The notes beneath the pieces were generated by a model that had not been told where the DNA came from, did no database searches, and worked only from the letters and a program-made list of their open reading frames with translations. The position numbers and the translations under genes were made by a program. A DNA stretch of 64,000 nucleotides from an uncultured Rhizobium sp. (GTDB taxonomy: Bacteria; Pseudomonadota; Alphaproteobacteria; Rhizobiales; Rhizobiaceae): positions 151,291 to 215,290 of the forward strand of contig CAMFIE010000003.1 in the NCBI GenBank assembly GCA_945952315.1, read 5' to 3'. Shown piece after piece: positions 57,069-63,456 of the stretch; positions within the stretch are counted from its first letter, which is position 1, and the number at the start of each line of letters is the position of its first letter.

Positions 57069-57488
57069 GTGCTGCACGTGAAGGACGACACCGTGTATGC
57101 GTCTAGCCACGACGTAGCGCGGTACTTCGGGAAAGAGCACAAGGTGGTGCTTGTTGCCATCCGGGAGATACTGGATTCCCTTACGGCACAAAATTGTGCC
57201 CTATTGTTCCGCCCTACCAGCTATAAGCAAAAGGCTGGCTTTGGTGAGCGGACCTACCCCGCCTTTGACATGACCCGTGATGGTTTCATGCTTCTGGTGA
57301 TGGGCTTTACGGGCACCAAGGCGCTCAAGATCAAGGTGGCGTACATTGAGGCGTTCAACCCATGCGCCAACGCTCCGGGTTTTCCCGGAAAAGCTGGATC
57401 GTCCGGGGAGAGATTAGTTGCTCCAATTGACCGTCCGTCAGCACCGGCACATTTGCTCCTAGCCGAGCAATCTCTGCCGCATCCTTGA
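57069..57488 (+). pseudogene. Truncated phage Rha-type regulator
   Basis: Residues 1-97 resemble phage Rha/antirepressor N-terminal domains: VKDDTVYASSHDVARYFGKEHKVVLVAIREIL, then FDMTRDGFMLLVMGFTGTKALKIKVAYIEAFN. After this point (about 57360) the similarity stops; the last 43 residues read antisense through the C-terminal codons of the opposite gene. The start is also unclear: the frame is open back to 56976 without ATG, and GTG 57069 has no good ribosome site. Both ends therefore look damaged by recombination. A functional short form cannot be excluded. Confidence 0.6.
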
Positions 57489-58026
57489 TGCACTGCTGGC
57501 GGCTGATTAGCTGGGAGGCGATATTGCGAATGGCCTGCCAACGAGCCGGTGCATTTAGCAAACTGATTGCGCATCCCATGTAGAGCTGCACAAGGTCTCC
57601 GTGTCCGATTTGGCGTAGGGCTCCGATTGCAGCAGGGTGGTCACGCCCGTGAGACGAAATAAACGCGTCGCCAACGACTTCCTCACCTCTCCCTTCAGCT
57701 TGCCAAAGCAGGTATTCAGACGAGACGCCTGCAAGGCAGACGAGCGCTTCAAGCTGCCAATCTATGGTCAATCGAGCGGAGTGGCACATTGTCTCCACTC
57801 TACCCAATCGTCCTTCAAAGGGGGCGCTTTCCACCGAGATGCTCAGGACTTTATGGCCGCAGCTCATCGCCATAACGGCATGACCGGCTTCGTGGTGTGC
57901 TGTAACGAGCATAGCAGGCGTCATTGTGGGAGAGTAGGCGTGGGAGGAATTGTTGTCCAGTGCCGCCCCTCCTTTCGGCGCTTCGCTTAGGGTATGCTTC
58001 AAAAGAAGCGCACGGAGTGCTCCCAT
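57355..58026 (-). CDS. M41 (FtsH peptidase)-like protein with HEAGH zinc motif
   Basis: About 223 residues. VTAHHEAGHAVMAMSCGHKVLSISVES carries HEAGH, the zinc-binding and catalytic site of FtsH-type metallopeptidases, followed by CLAGVSSEYLL and a GDAFISSHGRDHPAAIGAL helix region as in peptidase M41. The AAA+ ATPase and membrane parts of FtsH are absent. The stop codon lies exactly where the opposite Rha-like homology ends, suggesting a recombination joint. The start is uncertain: ATG 58026 is used; the frame extends to an ATG at 58122, overlapping the recombinase gene, and another ATG is at 57924. Confidence 0.65.
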   Translation of the reverse strand: MGALRALLLKHTLSEAPKGGAALDNNSSHAYSPTMTPAMLVTAHHEAGHAVMAMSCGHKVLSISVESAPFEGRLGRVETMCHSARLTIDWQLEALVCLAGVSSEYLLWQAEGRGEEVVGDAFISSHGRDHPAAIGALRQIGHGDLVQLYMGCAISLLNAPARWQAIRNIASQLISRQQCIKDAAEIARLGANVPVLTDGQLEQLISPRTIQLFRENPERWRMG

Positions 58027-58047
58027 AATGCGCTTCGATAAATACGT

Positions 58048-58076
58048 TTGACAACTCAAATCAGAGCATTCAATAT
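58048..58076 (+). promoter_or_regulatory. Sigma-70 promoter of the serine recombinase
   Basis: TTGACA at 58048-58053, a 17-bp spacer and CAATAT at 58071-58076 form a near-consensus promoter. Transcription would start about 25-30 bp before the recombinase ATG. Confidence 0.65.
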
Positions 58077-58111
58077 GAGAGCACTTAAAGCGAAGCAAAG
58101 GGCTTTCCACC

Positions 58112-58735
58112 ATGTCTTTCATCCGCGCCTATCTCCGTGCCTCCACCAAGGAACAAGATGCGTCCCGCGCCAAGTCGGACCTCCATAAGTTTGCTGAGGA
58201 GCGGGGTCTGAAGATTGCCGCCTCCTATACCGAGAACGAAAGCGGGGCCTCCCTGAAACGCCCTGAACTCTTCCGCCTCCTCTCTGACTGCCAGCCGGGG
58301 GACGTGCTCTTGGTAGAACAGGTGGACCGCCTCAGCCGCCTCAATGGGGAAGACTGGGAGAAGCTCAAGGCGGAAATCAAGGAGCGTCGCGTTAAGGTGG
58401 TCGCACTGGACCTGCCTACCTCTTGGGCCATGGCGACTTCCACAGGGGACGACATTCAGTCCCGCATGTTGGACGCAATCAACGGCATGATGTTGGACAT
58501 GTTGGCTGCCATTGCCCGGAAGGACTACGAAGACCGTCGCCGTCGCCAATCTCAGGGCATACAGAAGGCCAAGGAGGACGGGGCCTATAAGGGACGCCCT
58601 GAGGACACCAAGCGGAATGAGGCTATCATGGGGCTTCTCAGAGAAGGGAAGTCGTGGAGGAGCATTCAGTCCGCTACGGGAGCCTCAATGTCCACCCTTT
58701 CCCGGCTGGCGAAGAGGATCGGTGAAGAAGGATAG
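58112..58735 (+). CDS. Small serine recombinase (resolvase/invertase family)
   Basis: A 207-residue site-specific recombinase. The catalytic serine is in RAYLRASTKEQDASRAK near residue 11, followed by ENESGASLKRPELFRLLSDCQPGDVLLVEQVDRLSRL with conserved arginines. The C-terminal GIQKAKEDGAYKGRPED and the helix-turn-helix MGLLREGKSWRSIQSATGASMSTLSRL bind the crossover site. Such enzymes resolve, invert or integrate DNA. It is the only recombinase seen in the mobile region. It has its own strong promoter. Its crossover site has not been found; candidate repeats are described separately. Confidence 0.93.
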   Translation: MSFIRAYLRASTKEQDASRAKSDLHKFAEERGLKIAASYTENESGASLKRPELFRLLSDCQPGDVLLVEQVDRLSRLNGEDWEKLKAEIKERRVKVVALDLPTSWAMATSTGDDIQSRMLDAINGMMLDMLAAIARKDYEDRRRRQSQGIQKAKEDGAYKGRPEDTKRNEAIMGLLREGKSWRSIQSATGASMSTLSRLAKRIGEEG

Positions 58736-58882
58736 CGAGTAGGTAGAATTACCTTTACGTTCCCGCTTGGTTCCGACCGGATCGACATTTTTGACGAGCC
58801 GTGATATCAGGGGATTGCGATGGGCGTTGTGCCCGTTGTCAAAACAAAGGACTAGGAATGCAAATCACGAAGGGCATCGCGC

Positions 58883-59416
58883 TTGTTGCGTGAAGCCGAC
58901 AATGCTAATGAATATCGCGCGATTTTGGTGGGCACTTCGACACCAAAAGGCCAGAAGGCGATTGCCTTGTATGCCACCACAGCACGTCTCTATGACAATT
59001 TCGGAGAGCCGATAGGCGGAACATTTGGAGAGGGCGGCAAGTATATCAATCCAAACGCTGCGAACATCGAGGCATTGCGAGAAGTCGTAAAATTCTTGCA
59101 GGAAAGACATATGCACTTGGGGGAGTTTTCTCTGGTCGTAGCCTGTGGTCAAGAGTACATTGTCAATCGCCTGAACACGGGCACGCCCGCCGAACGTCTA
59201 GCTTCTGGCTATCGAAAAAGTGGCGGCAAAGGCTTCATGGCGGATTCGGAGCTTTGGAAGCTTCTCGATGAAGAGCTTGAAGCGTCAGGCCTCACGATTA
59301 CCGCAAGAAAGCCCGACATGGGCGAAGAAGTCGTGGCAAACCATATGAAAGCGAAGGCCAGAAAATCTCTTGATGGTTTCGGCCCTGTGGAAGCCAGTGC
59401 GGTGACTGTGGGTTAA
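58883..59416 (+). CDS. RNase H-fold protein lacking most catalytic acids
   Basis: A 177-residue protein that I align by eye to RNase HI. A helix NIEALREVVKFLQERH (residues 61-76) matches the helix carrying Glu48; then FSLVVACGQEYIVNRL (82-97) matches the strand with DSQYV, and DSELWKLLDEEL (121-132) matches NVDLWQRLD. Glu63 is kept, but the Asp of TDS is replaced (ACGQ) and the other Asp positions are missing, so RNA cleavage is unlikely. Start is TTG 58883 with AAGGG 8 bp upstream. An ATG at 58858 in another frame encodes only 11 codons (MQITKGIALVA), possibly the true N-terminus split by a frameshift. Its stop overlaps the next ATG. Confidence 0.55.
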   Translation: MLREADNANEYRAILVGTSTPKGQKAIALYATTARLYDNFGEPIGGTFGEGGKYINPNAANIEALREVVKFLQERHMHLGEFSLVVACGQEYIVNRLNTGTPAERLASGYRKSGGKGFMADSELWKLLDEELEASGLTITARKPDMGEEVVANHMKAKARKSLDGFGPVEASAVTVG

Positions 59417-60192
59417 TGGCCTATTCAACATCGAAGGGGCGGAGCCAGACGGTTCCGCTCCGGGTAACTGACAGAATTTCGCAGCTCTCCGCCCAGCTCT
59501 GCGGGCAACTCTGCACCATTCCGGGCTGCAAACGGCTTGCTTCGGCATCGGCTGGGTCTGGCCTTGGCGGTTATATCTGCCGATACCATTCTAATCTCAA
59601 ATCGCGGCACGGCAGCGCATGGGCTAAATCGTTCCGGGCGAGCGAGCTGCAACCATACGTCCGGTCTGCCACACAGCTCATTCGTGAAAACCGCAAGGAC
59701 CCCCGTGTCGGTGCAACTCTCAGCGGGCTTTCCCACCTTCTAGCATTTGCGCCGCCGCCTGAGCCCGCAATGGACCTTCGCGGTGTCACAGCTCGGCATC
59801 GCGCAAAGATCGCTCTTGGTCGGCTCCGCGAGGCGGGATTAGGGGCCGAGCGATTGTTGGCCATATATCTCGGGGTCTGCTCTCTTTTTGAAGACGATTG
59901 GACGACTCACCGTGTTGAGGAGTTTCGGCTGGTCCAGATTGCTAAAGCCGTCCACCGAAAGGCATCTGGCACCCATCGGCGCTGGCAAGTGTATGTCCCC
60001 AATGCGGAGCAGCCGGTTGTAAAGGAGCTGCACGTATATCCGCGCTCTTCTGGCATGGTGCTACGCTGTCTCGGCAAGATGATTGACCAAGAGGCGCGGG
60101 AGTTGCTCGATTTGGTCCCGGAGGTTATCCGGCGAAAAACGGCTGCCTGTGGCGTGCATGCCTCGCAGGTTTTCCCGACGGGGAGCGGCTAG
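59416..60192 (+). CDS. Zinc-knuckle protein of unknown function
   Basis: A 258-residue protein with an N-terminal zinc-binding pattern: Cys33 and Cys38 (CTIPGC), Cys55 and His58 (YICRYH), followed by KSRHGS. This C-x4-C...C-x2-H knuckle is often found at the start of phage HNH-type and other DNA-binding proteins. No HNH or other catalytic motif follows; residues 90-258 are mostly helical and basic, with AIYLGVCSLFEDDW near the centre. The ATG overlaps the stop of the RNase H-like gene, so the two are coupled. The polymerase-like gene begins 66 bp downstream. Confidence 0.65.
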   Translation: MAYSTSKGRSQTVPLRVTDRISQLSAQLCGQLCTIPGCKRLASASAGSGLGGYICRYHSNLKSRHGSAWAKSFRASELQPYVRSATQLIRENRKDPRVGATLSGLSHLLAFAPPPEPAMDLRGVTARHRAKIALGRLREAGLGAERLLAIYLGVCSLFEDDWTTHRVEEFRLVQIAKAVHRKASGTHRRWQVYVPNAEQPVVKELHVYPRSSGMVLRCLGKMIDQEARELLDLVPEVIRRKTAACGVHASQVFPTGSG

Positions 60193-60258
60193 AATTCCAG
60201 CGGTTAACTTATTCGAGACCACATAGAGGATACCGGGACTCAAATTCTGAGGCTAACC

Positions 60259-61611
60259 ATGCAGGATTCACCGCCCACGGCCCAATTTGACCCCTTTAAA
60301 CGGGCCGCTAGCCCCGCTCTGCGGCAGCGTATCGCCGGGCTCGTGGCTGAATTGCTTGCCCACGAAACGGCAGAACGGGGAGTCGCAAAGGGCGGCAAGG
60401 TTCGCACCGAAAAGTTCCGGCTTAGCGTTGAGGCTTTGGTGTGCAATTTCGCAGTTTTAAGCCTGATCGCTCCGGGCCGTCTCCTCGCCATACCCGTTGG
60501 AAATCGGAAGGGCGCAAAAGGCGCATCTGACCGTTCTGCCATCTTCGGGGTTCACTTGAAAGAGTGCTTGGATGCGCTGACGGCAAAAGGCTTTATCGAG
60601 AAGGTGGCCTCGGGGTGCCGGTCTTTCGCCGATGGGAAGCCGGTCTATACTGCAACCACATATACCGCCAAACCACGCCTTCTGGAGTTGATTGGTGTTG
60701 CGCCTGAGTATGATGGTGGACTGACTTTTCTGGATTTCTGCCAAGACCCCCATGCGCCTGTTCTGGTGATGAAAGGGACGGCAGACAGCAACGGCAACCG
60801 TCAGCGAACAGATTTTGCCTTCACGGGTCCAGTGAGGAGGCGAACGGAGCAAATGCGGGAAATCAATTCCTGGCTCGCAAAGCTCCCGATAGAGGCAGCC
60901 GCGTCGGACTTGGCCCGGATCAACGGCAAATCCCAGCATGCAAGCGAAATGGGGGCGGTTGGCGCACTAATCGATCCGACCCAACGACACTTGCGGCGAA
61001 GCTTCGTGGATAACGATTGGCGTCGAGGCGGTCGGCTGTATGGGGGGTTCTGGGAGATTATCCCCCGTGACGAAAGGCGCTGCATTCGCTTGCCGGGTGC
61101 AGGGGACAAGATGGAGCCGCTCTGCAATGTCGACTACGGGCAGCTCTTTCCACGCTTGGCTTACAACAGGGCTCTTGCCTCGCCATCCGATGCTGACATT
61201 TACGATATCAATGGTGATGGGTCTCACCGAGGCGAGTGGAAGCGCCTCATGAATGCCATGCTGTTTTCCGAGAAAGCCAAACTCGGGGGCTGGCCTTCCG
61301 GTCTCCATTCTTTGAAAGATTCCGGCATCACGCTCCGGGAGGCTGAGCGGCTCATTCGAGAGAAACACGCAGCTATCGCCCATTTGTTTGGCACGGGGCT
61401 CGGCTACGAGTTAATGACCATCGAGAGCGATCTATTGGTTGATATCCTGCTCGTTCTTTGCAGACGGGGAATACCGGCCCTGCCGCTGCACGATTCCGTA
61501 CTTGTTGCGGAGTCATTCGCCGAAACCGTCCGTACAATCATGCGGGAAGAGTTAGCCCGCCGGAGTCCTGAGGGGATCACGCCAGTGGTGGAAGTTGCTG
61601 GTTTGGCATAG
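60259..61611 (+). CDS. Polymerase-like protein with winged-helix N-terminus and family A/T7-type palm
   Basis: A 450-residue protein. Residues about 50-150 look like a winged-helix replication-initiator domain (LSVEALVCNFAVLSLIAPGRLL, HLKECLDALTAKGFIEKV). Residues 285-450 carry the three motifs of the DNA polymerase I / T7 RNA polymerase superfamily. Motif A: NVDYGQLFPRLAYN, Asp292. Motif B has exact R-x3-K-x3-N-x3-F spacing, Arg324, Lys328, Asn332, Phe336. Motif C: LPLHDSVLV, His411-Asp412. The Glu of DYSQIELR is replaced by Phe. No nuclease domain is present. GAGG precedes the ATG by 6 bp. I think similar uncharacterised proteins occur in alphaproteobacterial mobile DNA. Activity is inferred. 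Confidence 0.6.
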   Translation: MQDSPPTAQFDPFKRAASPALRQRIAGLVAELLAHETAERGVAKGGKVRTEKFRLSVEALVCNFAVLSLIAPGRLLAIPVGNRKGAKGASDRSAIFGVHLKECLDALTAKGFIEKVASGCRSFADGKPVYTATTYTAKPRLLELIGVAPEYDGGLTFLDFCQDPHAPVLVMKGTADSNGNRQRTDFAFTGPVRRRTEQMREINSWLAKLPIEAAASDLARINGKSQHASEMGAVGALIDPTQRHLRRSFVDNDWRRGGRLYGGFWEIIPRDERRCIRLPGAGDKMEPLCNVDYGQLFPRLAYNRALASPSDADIYDINGDGSHRGEWKRLMNAMLFSEKAKLGGWPSGLHSLKDSGITLREAERLIREKHAAIAHLFGTGLGYELMTIESDLLVDILLVLCRRGIPALPLHDSVLVAESFAETVRTIMREELARRSPEGITPVVEVAGLA

Positions 61612-62121
61612 CGTTCGCGTGCGCTTAACATATTGATAAATATACGTATAGCTCGAAATTTGCTACATATGCAGAGAGAGTGGGCCTAGGGTAAGGCCTT
61701 GGAGGGATTTCCCTTTGGCCCCTTTGTTGTGTTTCCCTTTCCTCACCATCGATACTAAGCCAGAGGGCAGTAGCGGAATGTTGCTGTCCCTTTGGCTTAC
61801 CCTATGTCTGTCGTAAAGGTGACCACTTTCGTATGCCCTCAGGCCTGACAATGGGCATACCCGCAGCCATACCCCCAAGCACACAATCACGCATCCACAA
61901 CACCCTAGGGCGAAGCATAACGGCAGGCATAACGGGTGGCATCGCGGGTGGCATAGAGTAACCCTTTATGCTCTTACTGCTGAGGAGATGGTGGTCTACC
62001 GAAGCAAAGAAAGGACCTGATGGGATAGCATACCGCAAACCATCCCGCTGCACATCAGGCTCGCCTTAATGCTGGCTTGAGGGGTGGGCTTAGAGGTATA
62101 CCCCTAGGATTTTCAACAGTA
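61612..62121. other. Non-coding, origin-like block
   Basis: A 510-bp space after the polymerase-like gene with no supportable gene. It starts with an AT-rich segment (61625-61670) that includes the palindrome TATACGTATA at 61641-61650. It goes on with small inverted repeats, two copies of TCCCTTTGGC, an 8-bp inverted repeat GTATGCCC / GGGCATAC (61831-61838 with 61853-61860), and four tandem 12-bp repeats (61915-61962). CCTAGGG occurs at both ends. AT-rich DNA plus iterons next to a Rep-like gene is the usual form of a plasmid origin. The origin role is inference. Confidence 0.5.
61915..61962 (+). repeat. Four tandem 12-bp iteron-like repeats
   Basis: Units GCATAACGGCAG, GCATAACGGGTG, GCATCGCGGGTG and a diverged GCATAGAGTAAC follow each other without gap. 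Two related units, GCATACCCGCAG and CCATACCCCCAA, lie at 61855-61878. Twelve base pairs is about one helical turn, so a bound protein would sit on one face of the DNA. Confidence 0.7.
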
Positions 62122-62493
62122 TCACCTTGACGATACCATTGAGAACGCTGCGAGTGACAGCAATATGCTTGCGATCATCGCATAGATCAGGCGGTGCCAT
62201 ACCTTCTCGATGAAGATGAGGCCGCTTTGTGCAGTTACTCTCCATGAAGGTGAAGTAGCTCGTAACTGTGCAACTTTGCCGATGAACGCTAGGGTCACTC
62301 CGATCAGGGGCGGCATCATCGAGAAGTGAGTTTCAAGGAGGCGCTGTGGCGGCACGAAGATGCAAAACAGGAAGCCATAGCTAAAGTACGCGGTGATAAA
62401 AGCGAATAGCAGGCATACAGGGATATAAAACGCCAGCGTTACAAGACCACTTAAGTCGAAGTCGCTGCTGCCCTCTTTCGGTTCCTGCTTCAT
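62122..62493 (-). CDS. Small membrane protein of unknown function
   Basis: A 123-residue protein with a charged start (MKQEPKEGSSDFD) and probably three or four transmembrane helices: LVTLAFYIPVCLLFAFITAYFSYGFLFCIFV (one long or two helices), PPLIGVTLAFIGKVAQL and LIYAMIASILLSLAAFSMV. AAAGGA lies 6 bp before the ATG. No family is recognised. It lies between the origin-like block and the XRE gene, all on the minus strand. Possible roles in such elements include superinfection exclusion or holin-like activity; neither can be shown. Confidence 0.65.
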   Translation of the reverse strand: MKQEPKEGSSDFDLSGLVTLAFYIPVCLLFAFITAYFSYGFLFCIFVPPQRLLETHFSMMPPLIGVTLAFIGKVAQLRATSPSWRVTAQSGLIFIEKVWHRLIYAMIASILLSLAAFSMVSSR

Positions 62494-62571
62494 GCAGTTC
62501 CTTTCGGCTCAAGGCAATGTTCTCCATTCGCATGAAATGGGCAGGTGTCCCTTGGTTTAGTAGCCACGCCT

Positions 62572-62817
62572 TTATCCCTTTGAGGCTGCAACCAAGCGCA
62601 CGCCCGGCTGGCCGTGGTTCAGAAACTCAACGCCTTCAGCTTCAAGCACCCGCATGACCGCCTGAATTGTTGGGAGCCCGCTGGTTAGGCCCTCGGCTCC
62701 CCTCTTTTCCATGGCAACCACGGTGTTGATGCTTATCTGTGCCCGCTCTGCAAGTGTGCGTTGGTCCATCCCGGCGAGTGCACGAGCCGCCTTTAACTGA
62801 TTTCCGGTAGTTAGCAT
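62572..62817 (-). CDS. XRE family helix-turn-helix regulator
   Basis: An 81-residue repressor-type protein. LTTGNQLKAARALAGMDQRTLAERAQISINTVVAMEKRGAEG is a Cro/C1-type helix-turn-helix at residues 2-43; LPTIQAVMRVLEAEGVEFL is the usual dimer-forming end. It has no oligomerisation or protease domain. It is divergent from the S24-like gene, with three operator-like repeats between. This is the arrangement of phage and ICE immunity regions. Confidence 0.9.
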   Translation of the reverse strand: MLTTGNQLKAARALAGMDQRTLAERAQISINTVVAMEKRGAEGLTSGLPTIQAVMRVLEAEGVEFLNHGQPGVRLVAASKG

Positions 62818-62851
62818 GTGTGAGTCCCATTACTGTAGGAGTGTGATTTTT

Positions 62852-62928
62852 TCACAGTTGACCGTTGACAGCAACCGTAAAAGCATGATCACACTTAACC
62901 GTTAACAAATCACAGTGAACGGTGAACA
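62852..62928. promoter_or_regulatory. Three 19-bp operator-like direct repeats
   Basis: TCACAGTTGACCGTTGACA (62852-62870), TCACACTTAACCGTTAACA (62889-62907) and TCACAGTGAACGGTGAACA (62910-62928) share the frame TCACA-T--AC-GT--ACA. They fill the gap between the XRE gene and the S24-like gene. Starts are 37 and 21 bp apart. They are probably the binding sites of the XRE protein controlling both divergent promoters. Confidence 0.75.
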
Positions 62929-62929
62929 G

Positions 62930-63358
62930 ATGCTACTCAACCCTTCCTACGATACCTACGCAACCCCCTCCGCCAGTACCCTCCCGGCAACAACCTTCCA
63001 CCCGGACTATATGCCCGACCGATACGCCCTGATCTGTAAGGGGGACTGCATGGCTCCCCGCTACGTTGACGGCCAAGGGCTCTACTTCTCTAAATCAGAG
63101 CCGTGGAAGCCGGGGGACTGTGTAGTGCTCTTCCGCCGCCCTGAGCTTGTCGGTCCGGGAGAGTGCCAGATGCTCTTCAAGCAATTGGTCCTTGCGCCAC
63201 CTACAAGCTACTGGAGGCAGAGAGCTGGCGACCGGCAACGCTTCCAGAACCTCCGCCAGATGATCATCATCAAGACCCTAAATCCCGACCGGCATATCCA
63301 GTTCTACGCAGACGACTTCTTGGGCATCCACAAGCTGACCGGTGCGGAAGAGCTTTGA
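62930..63358 (+). CDS. S24/LexA-like peptidase-fold protein with Cys in place of catalytic Ser
   Basis: A 142-residue protein. YALICKGDCMAPRYVDGQGLYFSKSEPWKPGDCVVLF matches the C-terminal self-cleavage domain of LexA and phage repressors, where GDSM gives the nucleophile; here it is GDCM, Cys40. A lysine at the expected distance is Lys84 (MLFKQL). No helix-turn-helix is present, so it is not a complete repressor; the divergent XRE protein may supply DNA binding. ATG 62930 is chosen; a GTG at 62915 inside the third operator is possible. Activity as a cysteine-type autoprotease is inference. Confidence 0.7.
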   Translation: MLLNPSYDTYATPSASTLPATTFHPDYMPDRYALICKGDCMAPRYVDGQGLYFSKSEPWKPGDCVVLFRRPELVGPGECQMLFKQLVLAPPTSYWRQRAGDRQRFQNLRQMIIIKTLNPDRHIQFYADDFLGIHKLTGAEEL

Positions 63359-63456
63359 GATCCGCCCTTATTTCCACCACCACCACCCATAACTACATCA
63401 ATGGCAGCAGCAACCCCGCACCCTTCATCAGGCGTAAGACCTATGAGCTCCGCTGC

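Noticed and set aside
57254..57574. Second minus-strand frame overlapping the M41-like C-terminus
   Set aside because: Different frame from the HEAGH protein, with no motif; considered a shadow.
61663..61890. Minus-strand 75-codon frame in the origin-like block
   Set aside because: Lies across inverted repeats, with no ribosome site or recognisable sequence.
61855..61962. CRISPR array
   Set aside because: The 12-bp units are tandem without unique spacers and there are no cas genes; they are iteron-like, not CRISPR.
61802..62053. Minus-strand frame of 83 codons with repeated Met-Pro
   Set aside because: The Met-Pro repeats are a translation of the 12-bp DNA iterons; no ribosome site was found.
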